DNA from: Pteria penguin
Lineage: Eukaryota > Mollusca > Bivalvia > Pterioida > Pteriidae
Assembly (NCBI GenBank): GCA_035048485.1
Contig: CM068587.1
Coordinates: forward strand, 29,592,534 to 29,656,533
Direction: 5' to 3'
Length of the DNA stretch: 64,000 bases
The position numbers and the translations under genes are program-made. The notes under the pieces were generated by a model that saw only the letters and a list, made by a program, of their open reading frames with translations, was not told where the DNA came from and did no database searches. Each line of letters starts with the position of its first letter. The stretch's first letter is position 1. Positions 11,741 to 24,717 of this stretch are shown piece after piece.

Positions 11741-12995
11741 CAGTGTTGAGACACTACAAACATACATGAACAAGAAACTCTAACATTGACTATTCTCTTT
11801 GTCTTTTAAAACTTAAAAAAAATACATTGAACAAAACTATGCCTTCATATGGAAGTCTTACCAACTTCAATATCGATGAAATGATAACACCGACGCATAT
11901 ATACGTAATACATGTAAGATGACAAATAAACACTGAAATATGACGAATTTCGGTTTGATGTTACAGAGATACGATAGAAACTTCTTATGTAAATGGTAAA
12001 ATAAATATCGATACCTACCCGATGTTTACCGAATCCAGCAGGCTAAAATCTCGGAGTAGCCAACGTACAAGTTTTAATATTTAATCCGTAGGCACAAAAC
12101 ACGCAACTTGACAGAAATGCGGAATACTTCAATAATTGATCTCGTCTATAAAATACCTACTTTACCTTACAAAGGCTACAAATATTGCCATCTCGCATAC
12201 ATTTGTAAATAAATGATTCTATACGACGCGTGGAAACTTGAAGGATAAAATCCCCAACACACAAGTTTAAATGCCTAGTAACTCTAACATGGTGAATGTA
12301 TATGTCTCACATAGAACTAAATACATTATCCAAATAAAAGAAACGACAAGATATTGTCTACCTTTTAAATAATTACCTTTTCGTATGTATATATTCCTGC
12401 TAAATAATCCAAGTGATTTTTTTTCACTCGGGCATACTGCCCTGAAATATGCTTAAGCAGTCCGTTGGAATTGGGTAAAATGTAATCAAATGTATTGAAT
12501 GTGGATTAATGCGACTTTGTGTTTAATCTATGCCATGCGATCTGTTCGAACTTTAAGTTGTATCTATTTTCTTTGGATAGGCTATATAATGTAATCAGCA
12601 TGGGGTCAACGCCATAGAGACGGGTCAGCAAACAATCAGGAATACGCGCGAAATACGAAATAAACACCTCTGTATGTAAGATAATTAGTGAGAAAGAGGT
12701 ATATACAACAGTATGTATAAAAAGAGTCGTTATGGGTCAATTGCTAGTGTACTTGGTTTGTAGCCAAAGGGTTGCGGGTTCGATCACTAAGGGTGACGTG
12801 TAGGTTCATTCTTGTACTTCGAATGAATAAGTAAAGGTCGTGTTTCGATTAATGCATTATTGAACCACATACAACATTAAAATCTTGTTTGCTTACTTCT
12901 TGTTTTACGTCATGTAAACATTATTTCTCATATATAATGGCGGCACCAGTTCGATTCAACGCACAGGAATTTAGATGTATGCGACAAATCCAGTG
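11741..12995. other. Intergenic, no gene seen
   Basis: AT-rich. A tRNA-like fragment with a B box (GCGGGTTCGATC near 12775) suggests a decayed SINE at about 12735-12830. Nothing else is supported. Confidence 0.4.
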
Positions 12996-13160
12996 CGGCA
13001 TCCTGTTACAAACCATGCAATGTCTACCACGACACGGGCTCTCGGTTTCTACCGTCTCTTCGGAAAGACATAACACCGAGTCCCCGGTAGGACTCGAACC
13101 TGGGGCCTCATTGCCGTGAACTAAACCCGCTACCGACCAATATAACTACATCGGCTGAAG
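12996..13160 (-). mobile_element. SINE fragment, family 1, reverse orientation
   Basis: It carries the reverse complement of the family body (CACGACACGGGCTCTCGGTT, TCTTCGGAAAGAC) and of a B box (AGGACTCGAACCTGGGGCC), ending in the tRNA-like head near 13160. The tail end is missing. Confidence 0.75.
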
Positions 13161-13499
13161 TTATATCTACTTTATAATACTTTATACATATAAATATATT
13201 TGATTTAAAAAAAGGAGTTGAGGATGGATAGTGAAACGATTACAGCAACAGATCCATGGTCACATAGTTCTTGAATTTGGAGTTCCATGATCAATTTACT
13301 TGCAGTTTTAGAATTTGAAATAAAAATTGAATAAATTCTAAAATCATTAATGCAAAGTCAGCAAAACCTAAGTTTCAGATGATTGGTAAAGTTTGAAAGT
13401 TTCAGTATACGTGGAGTTTATAGTCTAATCTTATTTCATCTAATATATAAGATGAATACAGTGGGAATCATTATACATCTGGCAAACGTTGCATGTTAA

Positions 13500-13775
13500 T
13501 CTAGAAGCCCCTGTGGTTCTGTTGATAAGGTGCTCGACTCTTGACCGAGAGGTCCTGGGTTCGACTCCCGCCGTAAGCGTACCAGTGTTCTGTCTTTCGG
13601 ATGAGACAGTAAAAACCGAGGTCCTGTATAATTATTGGTGTAGCACGTAAAAAAATCCCTCACTGCTTCGGGACGTTTCAAAGGTGTAAATTTCCATGCA
13701 ATTCATCAAACAGATGTCGTGACTTTATACGTGAAATAATCGTGACGTAAAACAAAAAGGAATCAATCAATCAAA
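13500..13775 (+). mobile_element. tRNA-derived SINE, family 1 variant
   Basis: The head has a B box GGGTTCGACTCCCGCC, the body GTCTTTCGGATGAGACAG, then TCCCTCACTGCTTCGGG and the tail GGAATCAATCAATCAA. It is diverged from the copy at 32720. Confidence 0.85.
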
Positions 13776-14579
13776 CATCAATCATGTTGATCTACCAGGT
13801 CTAAAACAAACCAGCCATAGAAATATTTAAGGTGATTCTAAGAAATTCAATTTCATAATAATTTTATCTAACGTTAGCATGTAGATGAATTAGTAATACG
13901 TATAATTATTCGGTATTACCATCATTTACACTTTATCTATGAAACCTAGTAAGCTAGCCTTATTGTAATCCGATCATAAATCTCGAACTATACTTTCCCG
14001 TATTTGTAATTTTCCTCTACACAAAAGAAATTCTTCTGACATTGAAACTTTCAAATTATGTCGGTTATTCTTTATAAATAATTAATATTTGTGCACATGC
14101 GTTGTTATTTTCTATTGCTATTATTAAAGCGATGTGCCATACCATTAATAGTTTCGGGTAGTGATCTCAGAGTTACTTCTCTTGACGAGTAAGCTGAGTA
14201 ATGCATCATTAAAACCGGGCAGAGGGGACACTTTTCACACTATAATTCTTCATAGAATCTGTCATAAAGCGTCTCTCGCTCTTTCTTTCTTACCCTTAAA
14301 ACTCACCATTGTATCCCATAACCTTATTTCGCTTCTCTATTTGTATCCGCAATGGGACAATAGAGAAGCGGAATAGATATACAGTATGGTTTTAATCAGA
14401 TTGAGGTAAGACAATATAGATAAGTGTACATTCAGAATATTATAACCACAACAATATTTTATAGTATGTAATAGTTCTATTGATCTTTTGCACGATAAAT
14501 GCAAGATAATCACTTTATCATTAAAACTATATCAAGTGAAGTTAAATCGACTAAGACCAAGATAGAAAGAAATAAATGA
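13776..14579. other. Intergenic, no gene seen
   Basis: An imperfect inverted repeat around 14290-14370 (CCGCTTCTCTATTGTCCCAT and its complement side) is the only structure noted. Confidence 0.35.
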
Positions 14580-15120
14580 AAAACAGAAAGGACTGTCACA
14601 ACGGGACATATAGCACCCGTGGCACAACACTGTACAACACAAATTGGCCATGTGCTTACAGGTGACCTTGACCCAGAAATAATGACCTCAGTTCTAAGTC
14701 ATGACACACATTTGTGTCAAAGGGAAAAGTGTGAAATCCTATGAATAAAGTTAAGTATTATCAGTCTATAGTTAAAACCCACAGTCGGAAAAGTACAGTC
14801 TGAAAAATCGTTTTATCAAAATAGTCCCATGACCCCGAAACAATAAGCCTTAGGGTTCTTATTAGGTCAAGATGCGAATTAATCAATTATCTGGAATGAT
14901 TTTACTAAATTTCTAGTATGTTAAATACATTGAGCTACAGTTTGGAAACGCTTGTGATCGAAGACCTGTGACCTTGAACTTTGAATCTTAAGTTGATAGG
15001 GATCCTCATGCCAAAGGCATCCTATGTGTGACGGAACTATCATGACTCTACTATTAAGATACAATCTAGAAATGCTCCGTCTAGGGACGGGCACACAGGG
15101 AGACGTGGTAAAACCTCTAT
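14580..15120. repeat. Probable old dispersed repeat
   Basis: The phrases TGACCTTGACCCAGAAATAA and TGACCTTGAACTTTGAATCT recur in a style also seen at 33.3, 49.1 and 61.9 kb in this window. Boundaries are not clear. Confidence 0.3.
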
Positions 15121-15559
15121 CAGGGGTGTAGCTAGAAATATTCAATGCGCACGCAAAGAAAGCTTCTCACGAGGCGCGCGCAGCTCTGAGAGGGGGACGG
15201 GATCACCGTCTCTTGTAAGTGGGGGTTCGAGGGTCTCCTCCGAGAAAATTTTGTAAAATTTAATGCAAAGTCGTGCTTTCTGGACTACATCTTGATAACA
15301 TTGAAACTATTTTTGTCGTAAGAAATGACGTTTGATATTGAAAAATATATGTCGAACACAATAAAAGCTGAACTTGAATCTACCTCTTAACATTAAAGTC
15401 TTTTTGATTTTGAGAAAGTTGAAGATTAATGTTTTAACAAATTGATTTGACACTTACGAGTTGTATTATGATATGGATGTCTTTGAGTCACCTTTTGATT
15501 TTTTTGTCCCCGTGATGTGCACGCCATGGCGTGCTGGCGTATAGGCAGCTACGCCCATG
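15121..15559. mobile_element. Candidate MITE with CAGGGGTGTAGC-type ends
   Basis: The left end CAGGGGTGTAGCTA (15121) pairs imperfectly with the right end GCAGCTACGCCCATG (to 15559). The same end type occurs at 6950 and 7356. The interior has no coding signal. A poly-C run and an AT microsatellite abut it on the right. Confidence 0.45.
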
Positions 15560-15607
15560 TCTATATCCCCCCCCCCCCCGGTTACAATTTTTCCAAGTTT
15601 TGGCAGA

Positions 15608-15610
<3 letters not shown>

Positions 15611-15682
<72 letters not shown>
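15611..15682. repeat. (AT)n microsatellite
   Basis: About 72 bp of TA dinucleotides followed by GTATGT variants. The TIR-like open frames in this place encode only Ile-Tyr runs. Confidence 0.98.
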
Positions 15683-15688
<6 letters not shown>

Positions 15689-16484
15689 GTATGTATGTGT
15701 GTATATATGTCTCTGGTTTTGGTTTCAGTGAAAGTAGAACCAAAAGCAAAAAACTTCTTCACACTACAACTAGATCGCACAGCGCCATTATTAATTTTTT
15801 TTTTTCCAGTTTGAGGGCTGGACTTAAAAAGGCATTTTATGGAAGTAGGCTATATACCTTGGAGAAAATCTGCGACTGTTGGCAACGATGTACACGAGTA
15901 GATCTACATACTGTTACATGTAAATAACATTACGCAAGCACTTTTACCAGTAGGCATGAGATTTCCCTACTGTAAGTGATTTTATTTTCAATAAAAAAAG
16001 GTGTCTTAATGAAGACCAGATGACCTAAAATTGTTGAAACGATGTTTCTACGGGTCCTTAATTAATGAAAGTTTCAGTTTTGCCGCCAAATTAAGCTGGA
16101 ACTCTTCAGTCAAGTGAAAAGGGAAAAGGATAACAACCATAAACATCCTGTTTCAATATTTAGAACAGAGAAGTGTGGCTGTGAAAAAAAAAAATGATAT
16201 TTTTATCCAGACTTCTCAGATTCCACTGTCATATGTATATAGTATCTTTGGTACACTAAGAAAGGAATCAATCACATCAAATTGTAAGTATGCTGTAAAC
16301 TATACAAATATTTTCTGTACAAAAGGGGAGCGGAGGGGTTTAAACCACAATGTGCACGATTCTGAACCGGTCGTTTGATTGGTAAATGTGAAAGTAATAC
16401 TTATTGTGGTCGAAGTGTACCTCTCTATATAAAAACAACCCTAACCAAAACGTATGGTGACAGTATCTGGCTGATGCATCACAG

Positions 16485-16690
16485 AGACATTTTTACCTTT
16501 GCAACAGACCCACCTGAAGCAGTGACTGATTGAGGGATTTAGCTTATACATGCCAGGCCTACCAAGACATTGACCTCAGTTTTTACTGTCTGATCCCAAA
16601 GACAGAACACTGGTGTGCGAAAGGCAGAAATCGATTCCAGGATTTTCAGTCACAAGCAGAGCACCTCCTCCACTGGGCCACAATGGCTTG
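16485..16690 (-). mobile_element. SINE fragment, family 1, reverse orientation
   Basis: Reverse complements of body words are visible: CCTTTGCAACAGACCCACCT, TTTTTACTGTCTGATCCCAAAG, and a head region ending CCACTGGGCCACAATGG. Both the B box and the tail are damaged. Confidence 0.7.
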
Positions 16691-16837
16691 ACCACAACAA
16701 AATTCTGTGTATCTATTTACATGTATGTAACTGTATTCTGCAACACCCTCTTGGGAGTATTATGTGTGTGTCGTTGTAGTATTTACACTGCACAATCTAT
16801 TCTATTCACAATTCAGACTTCTTGAAAACTTTTGAAA

Positions 16838-16910
16838 CTTGTCAGACATTCGGTCTGACAAACTGATGGACTTTGTCAGACCGAACAAAATTTTGTCAGA
16901 CCGAAGTTTT
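16838..16910. repeat. Cluster of GTCAGACCGAA half-palindromes
   Basis: Four copies of TTGTCAGAC(C/A)(G/T) occur in 70 bp. The first forms a hairpin (GTCAGACATTCGGTCTGAC). The role is unknown. Confidence 0.5.
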
Positions 16911-17017
16911 TTCACAATATTTGGAGTAGGAAATGAAAAAATATGAAAATAAACACCAACTAAATTCAATTGAATTTAATTAAACATATTCAATTCCCAT
17001 TTCATATTCCTTAACTA

Positions 17018-17340
17018 TTTGTTCCATTGTCTGTCATTTTCATCTTCAGATTGTTCATCATCACTTTTACTGTCATCTTCCTCCACATCCCTCATATCTT
17101 CCTGTGAAGTCTGTGTCTCACTTTCATCCATACCCTACTCTCTCATTGACTCCCTGTCAACTCCCTCGTGTATATCATTTGCAACTTCAACTCTCTCAAC
17201 ATCTTCAACACTTTCAACATCTTCAACTATTTCAACATCTTCAACCCTTTCATCCCCAAGCTCACTCTCAACAACTCTGTCATTTTGGAATGTGTATTTG
17301 TGTTTTTGGCCCGGCTTCCCCGAAGCCACATAAATTATAG
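17018..17340 (-). other. Acidic low-complexity open frame, probable gene or transposon remnant
   Basis: Read on the - strand, the segment encodes an Asp/Glu-rich stretch with VEDVE pentapeptide repeats (15-bp DNA repeat CTTCAACAT). It continues after a stop or frame change into another acidic stretch (DVEEDDSKSDDEQSEDEN). A GGCGGC-rich AAAATGGCGGCC motif sits at about 17352 but its ATG is stopped after four codons. I cannot assign a family, and the interruption argues for a remnant. Confidence 0.25.
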
Positions 17341-17717
17341 GCTAGGAGGCCGCCATTTTGACCTTCATGTGATACACAAATCTTAATAACGAAGACGCTT
17401 AAATCTGATCAGGGTATTCAGACTCGCTTAAAGCATTCGTATGATCACGACGGATTGAACTGTATTAGTTCAGGTTAGAAAGGTGTACAGAATTCGGAAA
17501 TATCGTATCAGACATTTCAACCGTCAAGATGATGATTTTTATCGGACTTTTGAATTTTTTATCGGCAAAACCGACAGTTTTCAGCAACTCTGAAATTAAA
17601 AGAATAAATGATAAAACTTTGATACTTAGCTTATGTTCTTGGGTTATGTTGGCTAGAAACTGTTGTTTCAGATGTCTCAGGGTCTGTCAATGAAACCACA
17701 CCCTGTTGGAGACAATT

Positions 17718-18590
17718 TTACTGTATCATCGGCAATGCTAGTGGGAAGGAAGAATATTTGTAATAATCTTTAAAAGTAAGAATTTGTATAATGACAGATG
17801 GTGGAGTTTCGAGTTCGGCTCTTTTAGGCTGCACTATGTACACTGGGAGAGGGGCTGCCACTAACCCATATACTATACTGTGAAACAATGTCAGTTTGGC
17901 ACAGGATCTTTGATGCTCTAGGAACTCCCATCCAAGCTTGTTAAGCATACTAGTGACACTGGAAATGGGTCTGATGTCAATAGTAGCCCACTTAGCTGCT
18001 CTGTACCTTTTCTACATGTAACTTGTCAGAGAGTTCCTTGGTGGGTGGATCCCACTAGCTTCTTGCATGCAGTAGCTCTGATCTTGGTATGTCTTGTTTT
18101 TATGTTGTGCTGCAAAGACCCAAGTGATCTACTTGTCTTATGTGCAATATAATCAATATTCTTGCTCCATCTGAGATCTGATGAGGTATTTACACCTAGG
18201 TAATTAGCATGATCTATTACATCCAAGATGTGGCCATGAGGACTGTAGATAAATGGAGTGGGTATATGGGAACTGCTTACCTGTATGACCTGGCACTTAC
18301 CTGTATGACCTGGCACTTACCTGTATGACCTGGCACTTACCTGGATTGAATTCCATATCCTATTCCTTCTCCCAGGTCTGGAAACTTTCTCTCGGATGAT
18401 CTTATCATCAGTGTTGTGGTCATGGGCCAGGTATGATGCTGTATTGTCTGCAGACAGTCTTACTTGTGATCTTACCTTGTCTGGAAGATCATTGTATACA
18501 AGAAAGAGTAGGGCTCGAGGACAGACCCCAGGGGCATGCCAGATGTCACTGGCACTGGTGTTGACTCCTCTTCCTCTACCAATACTTTAA
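17718..18590 (-). pseudogene. Decayed non-LTR retrotransposon (LINE) reverse transcriptase, C-terminal part
   Basis: Read on the - strand from 18590 the pieces follow the order of a LINE reverse transcriptase: a YNDLPDKVRSQVRLSADN segment (degenerate version of the NDLP...FADD block), MEFNPGKCQVIQVS, then YLGVNTSSDLRWSKNIDYIA and the helical ATACKKLV block. A C-terminal LGWEFLEHQRSCAKLTLFHS segment follows. The catalytic FADD block is changed to SADN, and stops and frame shifts separate the pieces, so it is dead. A 20-bp tandem triplication (18284-18342) lies inside. The wider family cannot be fixed from this fragment. Confidence 0.82.
18284..18342. repeat. 20-bp tandem repeat inside the LINE remnant
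   Basis: Three copies of ACCTGTATGACCTGGCACTT. It expands the GKCQVIQV coding stretch of the dead reverse transcriptase. Confidence 0.9.
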
Positions 18591-18659
18591 ATTACAATCA
18601 TGTACAATCCTGCCTTAGTGCTTGTACCATTCTGATCGATTCCTGTGGCTTAAGTTGAA

Positions 18660-19930
18660 TGTTACTGTCCGCTGTTATCTAATAATGTATCCCAGTGCCC
18701 CAAAGCACCACATTGGCTTTCTTATTTGACATCTGGAATTCAACAGTTCAAAATGAAAGTGATTTAAGATGATTAAATCATTTAACATAATTTTCCTTCC
18801 TAGGCCAATTACATGTGCAATGCATAAAAATTGTTGTATTTCCACTAACATTGCTGATAAAAATTGAGTTGGTAGATAGATACATGTAGTAGATTTTATA
18901 TTTTTAAAGAATTTTATTATCAATATTGTTCATATTTGACACATGAAATTTTGTGAAATAAAATTCCTAAATTTTACATGCTTTGATAGACCACTGCTTT
19001 GATGCAATACTTCATTCAGGTAAGCATTGTACCATTTAAATGACCAATTCCTGTAGTCAGAGTCAAATCTAATAATATATCCCAGTGCCATAAAGCATTC
19101 TCATTCGACATCTGGCGTTCAAAAGTTCCAAACCAGCTGCTTGAATAAATTTTCTTAAGGTGATTTAATCATTTATCATCATTTTCTTATTAAAATTTTT
19201 ACTTATTTGTCCTTCGGAGCAGACTGTATAAACTAAAAATCCTATGTCACATTGTATGTTGGCACATAAAAGATCTCGCACTGTCATGGATTAGTTACAT
19301 TTATCATTATCTTCCTCCTTATTTGTCCTTCAAAGTAGACGCTATACAGTAGAGTTTAAGTGTTTTGTAATTTTTCCACCCGGCACAGTGGAACACATCC
19401 AGGTGTAAATTCAAGAATTACACGATACACTAAGTATTTTAAAAAGGTGGAAATGAGCACAGGATTCCCACAGTGATTTCGGATGTTTTCCCCACTGTGT
19501 TTTGTACAATTTCTGCAAAACTGACTGTACTGTAAACTAAAGATCTGTACCACGCCGTACGTTGGCACATACATGTAAAAGATCTCGCACTACCATGGGT
19601 TTGTTACATTTATTATCATGCGCGGATCCAGAAATTTTTGTCAGAGGGGGTCCAACCAAAAAAGGTAAATTTTTCTCTTAGACGAGGGGGGGGGGGGGGG
19701 TCCAACCCCAAAAATGCCCAAATATTACCTTTTTTGGTAAAATTTTCGGATTCCAGAGGGGGGGGGTCTGGCCGGGGGGGGGGGTTGTTCCAGAACCAAC
19801 CCCCCTCTGTATCCGCGCATGATTATTATCCTCCTCCTCGTCCTTCGGAGTTAACATTGTAAACTAAATATTTGTGTCACATTACACAATAGCACATAAA
19901 AGATCTCTCACGGACATGAGGCAGTGCATT
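18660..19930. repeat. Old repeat in several tandem copies
   Basis: ATATCCCAGTGCC...AAAGCA plus CATCTGGNNTTCAA occurs at about 18687 and 19078. A GTCCTTCGGAG...AAAAGATCTCGCAC segment recurs near 19210, 19330, 19520 and 19848. The MITE at 19617-19821 interrupts one copy. No coding signal. Confidence 0.6.
19617..19821. mobile_element. MITE with CATGCGCGGATCCAG ends
   Basis: Inverted ends CATGCGCGGATCCAG (19617) and CTGTATCCGCGCATG (to 19821) enclose about 205 bp rich in G runs. ATTAT flanks both sides (19612-19616, 19822-19826) as a likely 5-bp target duplication. A paralogous uninterrupted copy of the flanking repeat near 19290 supports the insertion. Confidence 0.7.
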
Positions 19931-20139
19931 ATTCATGTGCCAATATATATACTTGCGGAAAAAAGAAATTGTGTAGTATAGTAATTTCATTTATAGATTC
20001 ATATACAAAATATAACATTGCATTTTGTACATCATTTTTGATACAATGCATTGTCTTTCAATTCAAACATCAAATCACGGATCATGTCCATTATGATTGA
20101 CACGAACAGCCACTGAAAGTTAGGCTGTGAAAAAAAGTT

Positions 20140-21155
20140 TCACAACTTTAATAGGGTGTGTGACCGCCATTTGCACCAATGCATCCTTCACACCTACAAC
20201 GAATTGAACGCATTAGGCCATACAAAAAATGCCTAGGAAATGTTCGGCCATATGCGCAATAAAGAGCGATACAAAGCGTCCAATTTATAGCAAGGGGAGG
20301 GGGGGGGGATTGGCTCTTGACGTAGACGTCGTTCCTATCATCTCAAACATGTTCTATAGGCGATAAACCCGGTGGCATCGAAGGCCAGGGTAGCACAATT
20401 TTTGCTGCTGTAGATAGTCACTTACAACGCGTGAGGTATACGGTCGTGCGTTGTCCTGCTGTAGAATGTCGTTACGCAGATTGTTGTGAATGAAAGGATT
20501 GGCTTGCTGGCGTACAATTTCGTCACGGTAGCGTACGCTGGTTAAACTGCCCTCCACTATCACTAAAGAGGTCTTTCCATGTGTTGTAATTCCAACCCAA
20601 ACCATAATGCTCCCTCCACCGAATTGACGGTTCTGAATAACACAGTTGTCAATGAACATGTAACGTTCTCCGGCACGACAGTAAGCCCGAACACGACCGT
20701 CACTGCTATACTCTTCGTAAACGGACATTCTGCCCAATTTCTGTTATTGAAACGACGATGTCTCCTACGCCACGCTAACCTCGCAACACGGTGACGCCGG
20801 AACAGAACAGGACGGATAGCAGGACGTCGAGAACGGATGTTGGCCTCTCGCAATCTGTTCCGTACGATACGGGGACTTATCCGTCGATGCCCATGGATGA
20901 TTTTAGCGATTAAAGAGCCGATTGGAATCGATTACGGAAATATGATGTCCGTATATACGTATCTTACGGACGTGATGTCACACGCGGGCGTCCTGATCGT
21001 GGGCGGTCCCGAACGGTGCCACTTTGCTGATATCGTCTCCATAGAGCATTTACAGTGTTATATGAACTCCATTGCCTTGCCACATTGCTTTGAGACATAC
21101 CAGCTTCCATCGTCCCAATAGCACGCAAACGATCATTTTGAATCATGCGGGGCAT
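20140..21155 (-). pseudogene. Decayed Tc1/mariner transposase
   Basis: From 21155 downwards on the - strand the segment has the N-terminal helix-turn-helix region (VRDRPRSGRPRVTSRP at its end), then the catalytic core. Recognisable blocks are DGRVRAYCRAGERY, FGGGSIMVWVGI, the second catalytic Asp in DNARPYTSRVVSDYLQQQ, the third-residue Glu in LSPIEHV, and the C-terminal GGHTPY near 20145. The DD34E layout is therefore visible but in several frames, with a stop after LSPIEHV, so it is inactive. I could not define the terminal inverted repeats. Confidence 0.85.
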
Positions 21156-22169
21156 CTCTCAAACAAAATTCTATTTTGAAAAATCAATGTTTTTTCTGTT
21201 TCAATACACTGAATACAATGAATGCAAGAAATTCTAATCGATTACTAACCGCGTGTCCATTAGGCGCGAAACCAAAGAAAAGCTTGCTGTGATCGTCAAG
21301 GCGAATCGAACGCGGTATTTAACAAAGTGAGTACTCAAACACGCGTTTAGTATATTAAACTATGCCTTTAAAAATAAAGAGCAATGAAAGACTACTTTTT
21401 ATTTTTCTTTACCTTTTAAGTATACACAGTTTCTTTTTTTCTTTTTTTTTTTTTTTTTCTTTTTTTGCTACTATTTTAGTGAAATAATCTTAATGTGACA
21501 TCAAACAAACAACCCATTTTACGTATAAAGTATAGTAAAGAAATTTTGGCAGGAACCGATTTTTTTTCAGTATATTTGATCTCATTTGTCATTTTTATTT
21601 GTAGGTTTTTGGTCAGACCCTAGTCGTTACAACATGCTGTGGTGAACGCGTGGAACGCAGAAAATACCTCCTCGTGTATAAATAGTGCGTCGATATTTAC
21701 AAAAAGCGTGATTAGATTTACTTTTAGTACTTATAGTTCATATTGTACGAGGCAATTCAAGATAAGTTTGATCAGATGAGAAAATAGATGTGCCGTTATT
21801 CCATCGATTTAGACGAGTTATATTCATGCGCTGGAGGACATGCAGTCTTTCCGAATACTCGACGGAAAGTCCCGAAAAAGTACGATTGACATTATTGTGT
21901 GGCTGTGCCGTAATTTAAGAAGTACACTACTAGTCCGTACTAGTATCTGTTGTATTATAATTAATAAAACTTGAGAATATCGCTTCTTTTTATAGCAGTG
22001 GAATCCAAAGTACTCTACAATCTTCTCGTCACAACCATAAACAAACGTCTTGGTAGTTGTTGATGTGTAATGCTACTAAAAATAGCCAGTTATTTATAGA
22101 TCTACATGTGTAGACGTGGTTTTCCCCAAATGTACATGTACAGCGGGAGACTGTCCAGACTGTTAATTT
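21156..22169. other. Intergenic, no gene seen
   Basis: It contains a T-rich tract (21425-21470). No exon or repeat boundary is supported. Confidence 0.4.
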
Positions 22170-22475
22170 CACACTAGGTCAAAGCATAGTAATTCCATTT
22201 CCCATAGGGTCCCATGTTAAATTAGCGAACTTCCAGCAAGATTTACACAACATCCTACATTTTAGCTATATATAATCCGCATATCAAAATGTTTGTCAGA
22301 CCCTCCTCTATCAGAATTTTAACAGTTTACCATAGGTTATCCACCTTAATTTCGAGAAATTCATGCTGGAAGGGGGATACCCCCCCCCCAAAATTGGCCA
22401 AAATTCAAATGTAAACAACCACCCCTTTTTAGGGCATTAAATTTTTACATTAGCGAAATGAGATAAAAATTCATG
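22170..22475 (+). repeat. Left arm of a 300-bp inverted repeat pair
   Basis: It matches 25565-25862 in reverse complement over its length: shared words include AGGTCAAAGCA, GGGTCCCATGTTAAATTA, CAAAATGTTTGTCAG and TTAGCGAAATGAG. About 3.1 kb separates the arms. Confidence 0.7.
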
Positions 22476-24717
22476 ATTTTACAGCAGAATCAATCTTTAT
22501 TTATACATAGATCAAATAATTTCATCCAATCACAGCTCCTGATACATTGAAATAGTAGTCCCTCTCTCCCTACACCACATCAGCCAATCACGGCTCTCGT
22601 TAATTACCTTTCTTTGACCTATACACTACTGGCAAGATCAAAAGTGATAAGAAAGAATGAGATAACTATATAGTACGAGACGGAGACGCACAGGGGTGTA
22701 CAGGGCGGAGCCGTTGTTTATATGAAAACGAGCACCTGTGCGCAGACCGTGTTTTTGTCAATACTGATCCTAAACATTACACGCTTGGTGTGTGATCTCT
22801 TGGTGGATCACAACTTTATTACCTTTGATGTACTTGACCATGCAATTCCGACCTTGAGGACTTTCAAGTCCTTTCATTTAGATTAATAGACATTAAAGCT
22901 GATTGTACAGTCTCATCTCCCTCAGATTAGGGTTTGATTTTTTTGGAGGGGGGGGTGGGCATTTGAGACTAATATTTTGGTATACTTACTGTCTCAAAAC
23001 TTTGGGTTTTTTTTTTCTTGTGCAGTTTTCATAATAATATCTGCTATTTGCATTTAGTATTTGTCATCATGGAAAGGAATTTGTGTTATTAAATCCAATA
23101 TGGCAATTCAAGTAGCTGTGTTTTAAGAAATCTTTGTAAAGATATCTCCCGTATCATACTGCTGTATTGCAGGATCTTATAATGCCTTACAAATACAATT
23201 GTAGATTATTAGTATTAGCTATAGTTACAAACTGTTTTAAGTTTATAGTAAATTCAGGAACATACATATACCTCTATAGATTAATGGGGCTCATTGAAAA
23301 ATGCTGAGAGGATCCAAATAAGTGACTTTGCATGGGGTTTACCCTCGGAATTTGTCTTCAGTCACCCAATAAAATGTTATTTTTCAATCTTTTGTTTTCC
23401 TATGACTATTGCCCAAAATGGGAAAATAATTAAGAATATTTCATCTATGTATCAAACTTCTCCACTAAATTCAAATGCTGATAATTATGTGTGTAATTAC
23501 AATAGTATTAATAATGTATGGCTGAAAATTTGCATTATAACCTTCAATAAAACCAAAATCATACCCCATGATCCCTATTTCTATTGGTTATTTGTGATGT
23601 TGGCTGTACTTATGATCTAGTAAAAGTCTATACAGAAGATCAAATGTTTTGATTCATTAACTTCAGATAGCTATGGTTGTTTGGCATGATCAGATAACCC
23701 TAATTTCACAGCTTATTTTTGTGTTTTTATTGTTTTTTGTTTCCATGGTATTGATTATGAATTATTCTGATAATTACATCTCCGTGGATATTGATAAGAT
23801 ATGATGCCTAATCTCCACAGACCTCTGTTACTGTACTCAGTGAATACACCTAAATGATAGGTAGTGTATTGTTGAGTTGGAAGGAGTTTGTCATATCATT
23901 GATTATCACATATCATTAGTCGATGGTCAGGATGAGAATCAAGACTAATTTCTGTAATTACAGGTTACTGAATAACAGAGCATGTCACATGCCTAAAAGA
24001 AGCTGCTGGAACACAAACAGTCTAGACCGATGTGAACACACACAGACGGACGCCACATGCAAGGACAGAAACTGCAGTATATTAATGTAGAGATATATCA
24101 AACATAAATATTATATTTGTATAGCTGAGTATACAGTTTCATGGGTAACAGGAACGTGCAGAACATTTTTTACAAAAGACTAGGTCATATGAAGCAATAA
24201 AAGACGCACAGACAGTCTCACGTGGTTCACGTCCATCCTTATGTTGCGCAGTCTCAGGCATCATTGGTCCGATCGAGTGACCGATGCTGTGAACTTTGTA
24301 AGTACATAGATATTGGATATACATTAATGACTTTGTTGAGAGGGAAATATGAAGATTTGTTTACCCCATATAACTTTGTCTCACAAATCTTCATGTCTCC
24401 CTAATAACAGGCAATATATTATTTTTCACCTCGAGATGAGGTCGATATCACAAACTGACGTCATGTTATATGGACAGTGAGTGTAAGAACGATGTGAAAT
24501 TTTGTTTCCCAGATCATAGTATTTCGAGGGAGATATGAAAGTCAAATCACGTGATACGGGTGAAGGTAGATACGAAGTTTGTCTCTTTTTCATGTGATTG
24601 TGATGGAGATACATGTATGAAGATTTGTTTGCGCGATCACATGATTAGTTCGACCAATCATATTTTGAAATACTTCTTAGTATTTCTGAGATATAATAAA
24701 ATGTTATGTTTGGTTCA
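22476..24717. other. Interior between inverted repeat arms, no gene seen
   Basis: A GC-richer patch near 22670-22800 (GTGCGCAGACCGTG) could be a promoter or exon but has no clear open frame. At 24330-24660, GGGA(A/G)ATATGAAG-type words repeat with about 100-bp spacing. Confidence 0.35.

Noticed and set aside
15466..15927. Ile-Tyr-rich open frames
   Set aside because: Translation of an (AT)n microsatellite.
17135..17386. Acidic VEDVE-repeat protein gene
   Set aside because: Interrupted by stops and frame changes, begins without a usable ATG; kept only as a low-confidence remnant.
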